In this document: positions 34,462-42,572 of the stretch, one piece after another | Numbering within the stretch: position 1 is the stretch's first letter | Layout: each line of letters opens with the position of its first letter | Origin: Lysinibacillus pinottii | GTDB taxonomy: Bacteria > Bacillota > Bacilli > Bacillales_A > Planococcaceae | Assembly (NCBI RefSeq): GCF_024753545.1 | Contig: NZ_JANTOO010000009.1 | Location: 1-64,000, forward strand | Direction: 5' to 3' | Length of the DNA stretch: 64,000 nt | The notes under the pieces: model-generated | The model's database searches: none | Seen by the model: the letters and a program-made list of their open reading frames with translations, nothing else | What the model was told of the DNA's origin: nothing | Position numbers and translations under genes: made by a program

Positions 34462-35052
34462 ATGAAAAAGAAAGAGGAAGAACGAAAAAAACAGATAATG
34501 AAAGCAGCCTTTGATGCTGTTTCAAAATTAGGCTACGATAATGTCACATTACAAGATATAGCCAATCATGCAAATGTTTCGAAAGGGGTAGTCCACTATT
34601 ACTTTACGAGCAAGCAAAACATATTATTAGAATTACTGGAATCCACAACAAACAAAATCTATAGTTTTGAAATAAAAGAAATCGCCAAATACGAGACAGC
34701 AATTGAAAAACTTCACGCCTATTTAAATGCTGTTTTTGTATCCCCTCAAGATAATAAAAAATTTTACAGAGTGTATTTAGATTTTTTAGCCCAAGCGAAT
34801 GGAAATGAAGCGTATAAGAAAATAAACTTAAAATTTTATGAGAATTGCTGGGGAATCGGACAAGAAATTATTAAGTTGGGACAACATGAGGGTGTGTTTT
34901 GTCAGGATATGGATTCCCTCGCAAGTGCAAAAATGATGAGGGCGATGATTGATGGTTCTTTGATACAATGGTTAACCGATGATTTAAAAGAACAACATCA
35001 ATATTATAAAGAAACATGTTTGAATAGTATTTTAAAATTATTAAAAACGTAG
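34462..35052 (+). CDS. TetR-family transcriptional regulator
   Basis: 196 residues from the ATG at 34462 after TTGGAGG. The N-terminal helix-turn-helix is clear (IMKAAFDAVSKLGYDNVTLQ, then IANHANVSKGVVHYYFTSKQ), followed by a helical ligand domain with TetR_C-like features. It is divergent from the MDR oxidoreductase and probably represses that gene and itself through the TGACCGGTCA palindrome. Its own terminator has been split by an insertion element immediately downstream (see 35061-35713). Confidence 0.9.
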   Translation: MKKKEEERKKQIMKAAFDAVSKLGYDNVTLQDIANHANVSKGVVHYYFTSKQNILLELLESTTNKIYSFEIKEIAKYETAIEKLHAYLNAVFVSPQDNKKFYRVYLDFLAQANGNEAYKKINLKFYENCWGIGQEIIKLGQHEGVFCQDMDSLASAKMMRAMIDGSLIQWLTDDLKEQHQYYKETCLNSILKLLKT

Positions 35053-35060
35053 AAATTTTA

Positions 35061-35087
35061 AAGCCTTACAGCTATGATGTAAGGCTT
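35061..35087. repeat. Left copy of a 27-base duplicated terminator palindrome
   Basis: AAGCCTTACA, seven loop bases, then TGTAAGGCTT. An identical copy lies at 35687-35713, where it continues into a T-run. The two copies flank the insertion element exactly and look like a long target-site duplication. Confidence 0.85.
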
Positions 35088-35123
35088 CAGACTGTAGACA
35101 AACTCAATGAAATAAANNGGGTC

Positions 35124-35142
35124 GAGCTGCTTCCCTCGCTTC
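35124..35142 (-). repeat. GC-rich dispersed repeat, copy 1
   Basis: On the minus strand this reads GAAGCGAGGGAAGCAGCTC, matching 17 of 19 bases with the plus strand at 40471-40489. The surrounding 35120-35210 is also GC-rich against the AT-rich background. Confidence 0.45.
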
Positions 35143-35283
35143 ACTCAGTCCAGGATCTCGACTTTCCCGCTTTTCCCGCTGGAGTCACCACCCTTCGTTC
35201 CCATCAACTTCTACATAAAGTACCCCATCTACATAGGTAAATTTTTGGAGTGATAATACATCGAAACCTTTGAATGGTGCTAA

Positions 35284-35630
35284 GTGTCAAGCCTTTCCCA
35301 ATGTACAGAAAGTAAGAATCACAAAAAATTCATTCAACGCCATATTGGGGAACTGTATGCGGAGGAAGCTGAACATTTACGCCATTCCTATGACATCAAA
35401 CAAATTTATGCAAGCGTAAGGAAACGATTGAGCATGTCTTTGCCGATGCAAAGGAAAAGCATGGTATACGATGGACAACCTAGAGGTCTGAAAAATTGTC
35501 CATGCAGGCCTATACTTACTCTCTTGCTACCAAAAAACTAGCCGTGGCAGGCGGCTTCAAAGAGTTCTTATACTTGAAGAGTCTGTTTTATTGGATATCA
35601 AATTATCATTTTTAAACATAATGAAAGAGA
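35284..35630 (+). pseudogene. IS1182-family transposase remnant, frameshifted
   Basis: The frame from 35284 reads SQCTESKNHKKFIQRHIGEL then HLRHSYDIKQIYASVRK, like the end of IS1182 transposases. At about 35415 the match shifts frame to KETIEHVFADAKEKHGIRWT, meets a TAG, and resumes as KLSMQAYTYSLATKKLAVAG up to about 35600. The N-terminal DDE region is absent. It is not functional. Confidence 0.75.
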
Positions 35631-35686
35631 AAAAATGACAAAAGGAATCGAGTGTGAACTTCTCAATTCCTTTTGTCGACAGACTG

Positions 35687-35713
35687 AAGCCTTACAGCTA
35701 TGATGTAAGGCTT
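35687..35713. repeat. Right copy of the duplicated palindrome; functional terminator end
   Basis: Same 27 bases as 35061-35087, here followed by TTTTTCTG. This copy keeps the T-run, so it is the original tetR terminator position, now some 600 bases further from the gene. Confidence 0.85.
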
Positions 35714-36104
35714 TTTTTCTGTCCAAAAATGAAAAGGTAAATCTACTTAATAGAATTTTTAGTAGTAAAAAATGGTCCTGATATAACCAAATAAGGATAC
35801 ATTTTTAATATTATACCTTTAAATTGTATTAAAATCTTAAATTACCATTTAAATTTTCGGAAAAAACGATAAAAAAAGAATAGTTTTACTGTTTCAATAT
35901 TGAAATTTCTGACAATAAAAGATGTGAAATTGTAAAATACTGTTTTTGTATGCATTGGTTTGCTCTTTATGCAGTCATTTATGCATGATAAAATCTATGT
36001 TTTCAATAATCCAAACTGTATAAAAATTAAAAATAATGTCGAGTTGAGTCAATTTTTCATTTTCTTTATACTGTGAAAGTAATTATTGGAGAGGAGAAAT
36101 TATT
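35714..36104. other. Upstream region of arginase
   Basis: No gene. It contains a direct repeat of TTTATGCA near 35970-35990 and a candidate sigma-A promoter: TTGAGT (36044-36049), 17 bases, TATACT (36067-36072). GGAGAGGAG precedes rocF. Confidence 0.55.
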
Positions 36105-37010
36105 ATGCGCAAAGAAGTTACGATTATTGGGGTGCCAATGGATTTGGGTCAAACAAGAAGAGGAGTTGATATGGGGCCAAGTGCCATACGATATGCTGGG
36201 CTAACAGATCGACTTGAGGGTCTTGGATATTCCATTCAAGACGAAGGGGATTTGACTATCGAACTTGTTAATAAAGAAGTAGAAATAGAAGCAACAACTA
36301 ACTTGAAAAATTTAAAAACGGTAGCAGATGCTAATGACAAGCTTGGTCAAAAAGTAGATCAAGTTATTTCCTCAAAACGCTTTCCTTTAGTTCTAGGAGG
36401 AGATCATAGTATTGCCATTGGTACATTAGCAGGTGTTTCCAAACATTATGAGAATCTAGGTGTTATTTGGTACGATGCCCATGGTGATTTAAATACTGGT
36501 GAAACTTCACCTTCAGGTAATATTCATGGAATGTCTTTGGCAGTAAGCTTAGGACTTGGTCATCCAGAACTTACAAATATTGGTGGTTATGCGCCAAAAG
36601 TTAAGCCTGAAAATGTTGTTATTATTGGGGCACGTGATTTAGATCCGGGTGAGAAGCAACTAATTAAGGAAATTGGTATAAAGGTCTATACGATGCATGA
36701 AATCGATCGTTTAGGCATGACGACCGTAATGGCTGAAACGATTGAATATTTAAAGGAGCGCACTGATGGTGTCCATTTATCGTTAGATTTAGATGGCCTT
36801 GATCCTAATGATGCTCCGGGTGTAGGAACGCCAGTGGCAGGTGGTATTAGCTACCGTGAAAGTCATCTAGCTATGGAAATGCTATCAGAATCAAATATTA
36901 TTACTTCTGCAGAGTTTGTAGAGACAAACCCGGTATTAGATAAATATAATAAAACAGCTATCGCTGCCGTAGCTTTAATCAGCTCACTCTTTGGCGATAC
37001 ATTACTTTAA
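36105..37010 (+). CDS. rocF: Arginase
   Basis: 301 residues, the standard length. Manganese ligands sit in GGDHS, DAHGD and SLDLDGLDPNDAPGVGTP, with the Bacillus arginase N-terminus VTIIGVPMDLGQTRRGVDMG. It hydrolyses arginine to ornithine and urea. The usual middle motif ends LDVD or FDVD; here it reads LDLD, which conserves both aspartates. An amino-acid permease gene follows 276 bases later, as in roc regions. A sigma-A-like promoter lies upstream; I saw no acceptable sigma-54 site. Confidence 0.96.
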   Translation: MRKEVTIIGVPMDLGQTRRGVDMGPSAIRYAGLTDRLEGLGYSIQDEGDLTIELVNKEVEIEATTNLKNLKTVADANDKLGQKVDQVISSKRFPLVLGGDHSIAIGTLAGVSKHYENLGVIWYDAHGDLNTGETSPSGNIHGMSLAVSLGLGHPELTNIGGYAPKVKPENVVIIGARDLDPGEKQLIKEIGIKVYTMHEIDRLGMTTVMAETIEYLKERTDGVHLSLDLDGLDPNDAPGVGTPVAGGISYRESHLAMEMLSESNIITSAEFVETNPVLDKYNKTAIAAVALISSLFGDTLL

Positions 37011-37286
37011 GCAAACGATAGGGAAGTTGCAAGAGCGATAAGGAAGAACTTTTTAATAAAATTAGGTCGCCACAACCGAACATTAGAAAATTGCTCTCCC
37101 TAATAGTAGTTTACAATAGAACGAATTAATGCTCTAGACTAAACGGGAACTTTTATTTGTCAGAAAATTGACTGTTCACAAAATAGATTAAATTTTAAAA
37201 ATCAAATCTATTGATATTTCTAATAGTTATCTTTTTGCACCTACAAAAGTAAGTGCTTACAAGATAGTAGCATAAGGGGTTTTTTT

Positions 37287-38714
37287 ATGGCATCAGAACA
37301 ATATGAATTAAAAAGAAGTATGAAAGCTAGACACTTGTTTATGATCTCACTTGGAGGCTGTATAGGAACAGGGTTTTTCCTTGGATCAGGCTTTACCATT
37401 AATCAAGCCGGCCCAACAGGTGCTATTCTTTCGTATTTAGTAGGCGGGTTAGTGATGTATCTAACGATGCTTTGTTTAGGTGAATTATCAGTAGCTATGC
37501 CAGTATCTGGTTCATTTCAAACATACACGACGAAATTTATTGGTCCTGCTACAGGCTTTGCTGTTGGCTGGCTTTATTGGCTGGGGTGGGCGGTAACGGT
37601 TGCCCTTGAATTTTTAGGGGCTGGACAACTTATGCAAAGATGGTTTCCTGAATCACCCGTATGGATGTGGTGTTTAATTTTCGGGGCCTTGCTCTTTTTA
37701 TTAAATGGTTTATCAGCAAAGGCATTTGGTGAAGCAGAGTTTGTTTTTTCTAGCATTAAAATTTTAGCTATCATTATGTTCCTAGGAGTTGGGGGAGCAG
37801 CGATGTTTGGCTTGATCGATATGAAGGATGGAACGAATGCCCCATTCCTTACTCATTTTTATGAGGGTGGACTATTTCCAAATGGTGTAACAGCATTGCT
37901 TATAACGATGATCACTGTGAATTTTTCATTCCAAGGGACAGAGTTAATTGGTATTGCTGCAGGTGAAAGTGAAAATCCAGAAAAAACGATTCCTAAATCT
38001 ATTAAACAAACCGTATGGCGTACGCTTTTCTTCTTTGTTCTATCCGTTGTTGTGCTTGCAGGTATGATTCCTATGGATAAAGCTGGAGTTGTTGAAAGCC
38101 CATTTGTAGTTGTATTGGATAGTATAGGTATACCTTATGCGGCTGACATCATGAACTTCGTTATTTTAACAGCGTTATTATCGGTTGCTAACTCGGGTCT
38201 ATATGCAGCAACGCGTATGTTATTCTCTCTTTCCGTTGAAAAAATGGCTAGCCCAGCTTTAGGGAAGGTGAATAAGAGAGGGATTCCTATGAACGCATTA
38301 TTAATAACACTTGCTGTAGCTGGATTATCACTTCTGTCTAGTGTTTTCGCTGCAAAAACTGTTTTTGTTTGGCTTTTATCGCTTGCAGGTTTAGGCGCTC
38401 AAATAGGCTGGATTGCCATTACAGCATCACAAATCGCTTTTAGACGTTCCTATGTACGACAAGGTGGAAAAGTGGAGGATTTAAAATTCAAAGCTCCACT
38501 TTATCCCATTATTCCAATTATCGGTTTAGTCGCAAACTGTATTGTTATGGCAAGCTTGGCATTTGATCCATCGCAACGATTAGCACTTTATTGTGGTGGA
38601 GCATTCTTTATCGGCTGTTATGTCGTTTATTACGTAAAAGTGAAGAAGACTAAGGTGATGAAAATAAGCCAACAAGAAGTACAGTTAAAATTAGAGCAAA
38701 AAATGTATCTTTAA
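37287..38714 (+). CDS. Amino-acid permease (APC family, RocE-like)
   Basis: 475 residues and 12 membrane segments. The N-terminus MISLGGCIGTGFFLGSGFTI is the amino-acid transporter signature, and ESENPEKTIPKSI matches the family's conserved cytoplasmic loop. Position directly after arginase suggests arginine or ornithine uptake, as for RocE. Other members of this family carry GABA, asparagine or lysine, so the substrate is inferred. GTAAG-TG-CTTAC (37249-37260) lies just before the gene. A hairpin terminator follows. Confidence 0.86.
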   Translation: MASEQYELKRSMKARHLFMISLGGCIGTGFFLGSGFTINQAGPTGAILSYLVGGLVMYLTMLCLGELSVAMPVSGSFQTYTTKFIGPATGFAVGWLYWLGWAVTVALEFLGAGQLMQRWFPESPVWMWCLIFGALLFLLNGLSAKAFGEAEFVFSSIKILAIIMFLGVGGAAMFGLIDMKDGTNAPFLTHFYEGGLFPNGVTALLITMITVNFSFQGTELIGIAAGESENPEKTIPKSIKQTVWRTLFFFVLSVVVLAGMIPMDKAGVVESPFVVVLDSIGIPYAADIMNFVILTALLSVANSGLYAATRMLFSLSVEKMASPALGKVNKRGIPMNALLITLAVAGLSLLSSVFAAKTVFVWLLSLAGLGAQIGWIAITASQIAFRRSYVRQGGKVEDLKFKAPLYPIIPIIGLVANCIVMASLAFDPSQRLALYCGGAFFIGCYVVYYVKVKKTKVMKISQQEVQLKLEQKMYL

Positions 38715-38720
38715 CTATGG

Positions 38721-38750
38721 GAGTAGCTGCTAAGACGGCTACTCTTTTCT
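38721..38750 (+). terminator. Intrinsic terminator after the permease
   Basis: GAGTAGC (38721-38727) pairs with GCTACTC (38738-38744), followed by TTTTCTATTTT. Confidence 0.75.
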
Positions 38751-38953
38751 ATTTTCCCTTCTAAATTCCACAAATTTAGAAAATGAAGGACGTATTTCAT
38801 AAAAAATTGTTCCTATAAAAAGCGGGGAAAATTTATTGATTATCGATAAAAAAATATTGAAATAAGATAATTAATCGTATATTCTTCATACAAGAAGAAT
38901 TTAGTTTTGCAAGCTAAGTTCCTCAAACTTTGTATCATTACTGAGGTGGATGA

Positions 38954-39727
38954 ATGATGAAGAATTTTTTGAAAGACTTAGGGTACTTTACGTACCATCA
39001 ATCATTATCTTGTATTTTTCCTGTAGTTATATTTATGACTCTCGCGCTCTCAAAAGTAATTCATATACCAGGCGTTGCAAGATACGATTTCATTTTAATA
39101 ATCTGTCTAGTGACACAATACTTGATGTATAAATTTGGTCTAGAATCGAAAGATGAAATAAAAGTAATCTGTCTGTTTCATATTATTGGGCTTGTTCTTG
39201 AACTTTATAAAGTGAATGTTAATTCTTGGTCTTATCCAGAAGAGGCTTGGTCAAAAATTGGAGGTGTGCCATTATATAGTGGCTTTATGTATGCGAGTGT
39301 AGCCAGTTATATTTGCCAAGCGTGGCGCAGGTTTGATTTAAAGATTGTCAATTGGCCAAAAAGTTATATAGCTATTCCACTGGGGGCCATGATTTACTTG
39401 AATTTTTTCACACATCATTTTATGTATGATTTGAGATGGCTGTTAATGGCTTTACTGTTCATTGTGTTTTACCGTACTGTTGTCAAATTTACTGTACGGG
39501 ATAACATCTATCAAATGCCAATTGTCGTGTCATTCTTTTTAATTGGATTTTTCATTTGGATTGCGGAAAATATTGCTACATTTTTTGGTGCATGGTCATA
39601 CCCCAATCAAGAGGTAGCTTGGACGATCGTTCATTTTGGGAAGATTAGTTCTTGGTTTTTACTTGTCGTTATTAGCATTATGATAGTGGCACAGCTCAAA
39701 TTATTTTATCGAGACTCGGAAGAGTAA
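38954..39727 (+). CDS. DUF817 integral membrane protein
   Basis: 257 residues with seven or eight membrane helices and the DUF817 pattern (ELYKVNVNSWSYPE, PLYSGFMYASVASYI, FGAWSYPNQ). The repeated W-S-Y-P motif in two loops suggests an internal duplication. The family is widespread but uncharacterised. The ATG at 38954 (or 38957) follows GAGGTGG. It stands alone. Confidence 0.82.
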   Translation: MMKNFLKDLGYFTYHQSLSCIFPVVIFMTLALSKVIHIPGVARYDFILIICLVTQYLMYKFGLESKDEIKVICLFHIIGLVLELYKVNVNSWSYPEEAWSKIGGVPLYSGFMYASVASYICQAWRRFDLKIVNWPKSYIAIPLGAMIYLNFFTHHFMYDLRWLLMALLFIVFYRTVVKFTVRDNIYQMPIVVSFFLIGFFIWIAENIATFFGAWSYPNQEVAWTIVHFGKISSWFLLVVISIMIVAQLKLFYRDSEE

Positions 39728-39857
39728 AAGAGAAAAATAAAATCTTCCCTAATTCGATAGTTTGAAGTTGTACCCACCGGTTTTCATCAAACTGTGCCTT
39801 TTTTACGTGTCCTTCCTGCTGTAGACTCCTCTGTAGAAGAGAATTGGGGGTTGAAAA

Positions 39858-40445
39858 ATGGAAACGGACATTCGAATGCATCTAAAAGTATGTACAGATG
39901 ACAGCCATATCAAGCAATTTTTAGAAGACGGACAAACTGCTTTTCTTGGATTAGTGGATGAACATATGCCTTATGTTATTCCATTAAATTATGTCTTTAA
40001 AGATGGATATTTTTATTTTCATGGAGCGAATGAGGGGAGAAAAATAAATATTATCGAGAACAATCCAAATGCATGCATTACTGTATGCGAATCATTTGGA
40101 ACAATGGTAGATCCCATTCCTGCTGAAACGGATACGGCATATATGAGTGTTGTGGCGAATGGTCAAATAGAAATAGTAACAGATTTGAATGAATCAACGG
40201 CTGCCATGCAGGCAATGCTTGATAAATATGTACCGAGCTATTACCTTACTCATTTATCGAAAACACATATCGAAAAGTATCAGTCTTCTTTAGGGAGTAA
40301 AACATTGGTACTGAAGGTGAAACCTATTACTATAACAGCCAAAGAAAATAAATTAAATGAACAAATGAAATTTTATCCAGGGAGAATAGTAACGCAAGAT
40401 ATGTCTCGAAAAACTTCTTCTACTGCCATTGATTCATCCAATTAA
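39858..40445 (+). CDS. Pyridoxamine 5'-phosphate oxidase-like flavoprotein (NimA-like)
   Basis: 195 residues with a split-barrel flavin-binding fold: GQTAFLGLVDEHMPYVIPLNYVFKDGYFYFHGANEGRK is typical of the PPOX family subgroup that includes 5-nitroimidazole reductase-like proteins. It likely binds FMN or F420-like cofactors, but no substrate can be given. The C-terminal 25 residues are Ser/Thr-rich and unconserved. The ATG follows GGGGG by seven bases. Confidence 0.82.
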   Translation: METDIRMHLKVCTDDSHIKQFLEDGQTAFLGLVDEHMPYVIPLNYVFKDGYFYFHGANEGRKINIIENNPNACITVCESFGTMVDPIPAETDTAYMSVVANGQIEIVTDLNESTAAMQAMLDKYVPSYYLTHLSKTHIEKYQSSLGSKTLVLKVKPITITAKENKLNEQMKFYPGRIVTQDMSRKTSSTAIDSSN

Positions 40446-40470
40446 TACACTTAAAAGATGAAATTGAAGC

Positions 40471-40489
40471 GAAGCGAGGGGAGCCGCTC
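40471..40489 (+). repeat. GC-rich dispersed repeat, copy 2
   Basis: GAAGCGAGGGGAGCCGCTC, 17 of 19 bases shared with the minus strand at 35124-35142. It lies in the short space before a terminator. Confidence 0.45.
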
Positions 40490-40530
40490 CTTCCCGTGGA
40501 AATGAACGACTTTACTTATTTCGATATACA

Positions 40531-40568
40531 AAAAGATTTGGAAATATGTTATTTCCGAATCTTTTTTA
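40531..40568 (+). terminator. Intrinsic terminator
   Basis: AAAGATT-T-GGAAATA pairs with TATTTCC-G-AATCTTT, followed by a T-run. Confidence 0.85.
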
Positions 40569-40678
40569 TTTGGTTTCCAAAATAAACTATTCTTATTTAT
40601 AGATATAGCTATAAGTAAATGCTATAATGCCTGTGAAAAATCATGGGAAATAAGAGGATAGAAAGAGGGGCTGTTCGT

Positions 40679-41365
40679 TTGAACATTTTAGTAGTCGACG
40701 ATGAAAAAGAAATTGCAGATTTAATTGAGCTTTATTTAAAAAATGAAAATTATAATGTATTTAAATATTATTCAGCTCAGGAGGCATTAGCTTGTATTGA
40801 GCGTGAAGGTTTAGATTTAGCTATTTTAGATATTATGATGCCAGAGATTGATGGCTTTACCATTTTGCAAAAAATACGTGAAACCTATAATTTCCCTGTG
40901 ATTATGCTAACGGCGAAGGAAGAAGAAATTGATAAAATAAATGGATTTTCTTTAGGAGCAGATGATTATATTACGAAGCCTTTTCGACCATTAGAGCTGG
41001 TCGCTCGCGTTAAAGCACAGTTGCGAAGATTTACGTTATACAATCAAAGTTCCAAGCCACATGAGGATACGATTGATTTTGCAGGTTTAATGATTAACAA
41101 AAATACAAGACAAGTCTTGTTAAATGAAAGACAATTATCCCTTACACCTACAGAGTTTTCTATATTGTGGTATTTAAGCTCGAATAGAGGGAAGGTTATT
41201 AGCTCAGAAGAGTTATTTCAGGAAATTTGGGGAGAGAAGTATTTCAATAGTAATAATACGGTTATGGTTCATATACGGCATTTGCGCGAGAAAATGAGAG
41301 ATTCTGTAGAGAACCCAAAATTTATTAAAACGGTTTGGGGAGTGGGGTATACCATTGAAAAATGA
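40679..41365 (+). CDS. OmpR-family response regulator (VanR-like)
   Basis: 228 residues from a TTG at 40679, eight bases after GAGGGG; an ATG at 40643 has no site. The receiver is intact: acidic pair in VVDDEKE, phosphoacceptor Asp in LAILDIMMPEIDG, conserved Lys in YITKPF. A C-terminal winged helix (LTPTEFSILWYLSSNRGKVI, then VMVHIRHLREKM) follows. It most resembles VanR-type regulators. It overlaps the kinase gene by 11 bases, and a D,D-carboxypeptidase gene follows, so it likely responds to cell-wall stress. A candidate TATAAT is at 40623. Confidence 0.92.
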   Translation: MNILVVDDEKEIADLIELYLKNENYNVFKYYSAQEALACIEREGLDLAILDIMMPEIDGFTILQKIRETYNFPVIMLTAKEEEIDKINGFSLGADDYITKPFRPLELVARVKAQLRRFTLYNQSSKPHEDTIDFAGLMINKNTRQVLLNERQLSLTPTEFSILWYLSSNRGKVISSEELFQEIWGEKYFNSNNTVMVHIRHLREKMRDSVENPKFIKTVWGVGYTIEK

Positions 41366-42482
41366 GTTTGGAAGACTGAAGAGGAAAATGATTTTACAAA
41401 TTATCTTTATTCTTGTCGTGGCCATTTTATTTGGTCTTATTATCAACTTCGCCCTCATCGATGGTGTTTTGCAAGCGCCTTTTGCTAATGCTTTTATGTC
41501 CTTCTGTGAAAATGTTTTACAATTAGATTATTATGCAGCCCGACAAGCTTATTTTGTATTATTCCAACAAAATAAACCCCTTTGGCTAACGATTGGATTC
41601 ATTTTATTACTTCTAGTTATTTTTTATATGGCCCTATCTCGTTTTACTCGCTATTTTCATCAAATTAGTTCTAGTATTTCCATGCTTTCTGACGAGTCAG
41701 AACAGGAGATCCGTCTTCCCGCAGAGCTAGATTTTTTAGAGAAAAAATTAAATGATGTAAAAAATAAATTAGAAAAACGAGCGAGGGATGCGCAAGAGGC
41801 GGAGCAACGGAAGAATGACCTCGTTGTTTATTTAGCACACGATATTAAAACTCCTTTGACTTCGATGATTGGCTACTTAAGCCTTTTAGACGAGGCTAAG
41901 GACATGCCTATAGAGCAAAAAGAAAAATATGTAACGATTACGCTCGAAAAATCTTATCGGCTTGAGCATTTAATTAACGAGTTTTTTGAAATCACTCGAT
42001 TTAATTTACAATCCATTATTTTAGAGAAAGAATCAATACCTTTAAACTATATGTTGATGCAAGTCGCCGATGAATTTTATCCATTGTTAGCACCTAGAGG
42101 TCAAAAGGCAATCGTCCATATAGATGGAGAGATTACGATATATGCAGATGGAAATAAATTAGCAAGAGTATTTAATAATATTTTAAAAAATGCAATGGCC
42201 TATAGTGATCCAAACAGTACAATTGAAATTAGTGCTAAAAATGAAAATAATGAGACATTTATTTCGTTTTCAAATACAGGGAAGACTATCCCTTCTGAAA
42301 AACTAAAGATGATATTTGAAAAGTTTTATCGTTTAGACAATGCGAGATCCACACAAACTGGTGGTGCGGGACTAGGATTAGCTATTTCAAATGAAATTGT
42401 ACAAGCCCATGGAGGAACCATTACAGCTACTTCAAGTAACGAAAAAACTATATTTACTGTCATGCTTCCGAGTAATTCTTAA
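41355..42482 (+). CDS. Sensor histidine kinase (VanS-like)
   Basis: 375 residues from a TTG at 41355. Two membrane helices (about 12-32 and 75-95) enclose a short extracellular loop, a coiled linker follows, then the dimerisation/phospho-acceptor segment with His in VYLAHDIKTPLTSMIGYLSLL. The ATP-binding lid has N, G1 and G2 boxes (FNNILKNAMAYS, SFSNTGKTIP, GGAGLGLAIS). It should phosphorylate the overlapping upstream regulator. The small sensor loop fits VanS-type kinases that read the membrane or cell-wall precursors. The vanH/A/X resistance genes are absent. Confidence 0.92.
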   Translation: MKNEFGRLKRKMILQIIFILVVAILFGLIINFALIDGVLQAPFANAFMSFCENVLQLDYYAARQAYFVLFQQNKPLWLTIGFILLLLVIFYMALSRFTRYFHQISSSISMLSDESEQEIRLPAELDFLEKKLNDVKNKLEKRARDAQEAEQRKNDLVVYLAHDIKTPLTSMIGYLSLLDEAKDMPIEQKEKYVTITLEKSYRLEHLINEFFEITRFNLQSIILEKESIPLNYMLMQVADEFYPLLAPRGQKAIVHIDGEITIYADGNKLARVFNNILKNAMAYSDPNSTIEISAKNENNETFISFSNTGKTIPSEKLKMIFEKFYRLDNARSTQTGGAGLGLAISNEIVQAHGGTITATSSNEKTIFTVMLPSNS

Positions 42483-42497
42483 GAAACCTTAAGAATT
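42478..42497. promoter_or_regulatory. Tandem CTTAAGAA repeat, likely OmpR-type operator
   Basis: CTTAAGAA occurs at 42478 and again at 42488, a direct repeat with a 10-base period, the arrangement bound by OmpR/VanR-type regulators. Together they also form an inverted repeat AATTCTTAAG-AAAC-CTTAAGAATT (42474-42497). The site covers the kinase stop codon and lies about 75 bases before the carboxypeptidase start. Confidence 0.5.
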
Positions 42498-42572
42498 CAC
42501 TAATAGTTAATTAAAATAAAGCTCCTCTTTTTATGTTTGAATAAAGACATAATGAGAAGGAGTTGTTTTTAT

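Larger units (their letters stand above)
35088..35686. mobile_element. Internally deleted IS1182-family element
   Basis: 599 bases bounded by imperfect inverted ends: CAGACTGTAGACAAAC (35088-35103) and the complement of TTTTGTCGACAGACTG (35671-35686), 13 of 16 matching. Inside are remains of an IS1182-type transposase C-terminus and a GC-rich stretch. Two ambiguous bases (NN) lie at 35117-35118. Full elements of this family are about 1.5-1.9 kb, so most of the element is missing, either by deletion or by assembly collapse at the NN. Confidence 0.75.

Noticed and set aside
35960..36060. Possible sigma-54 (-12/-24) promoter before rocF
   Set aside because: A TGG and a GC are present near 35955-35975 but the spacing is off by one and the TTGCA element is missing. 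A sigma-A-like pair at 36044 and 36067 fits better.
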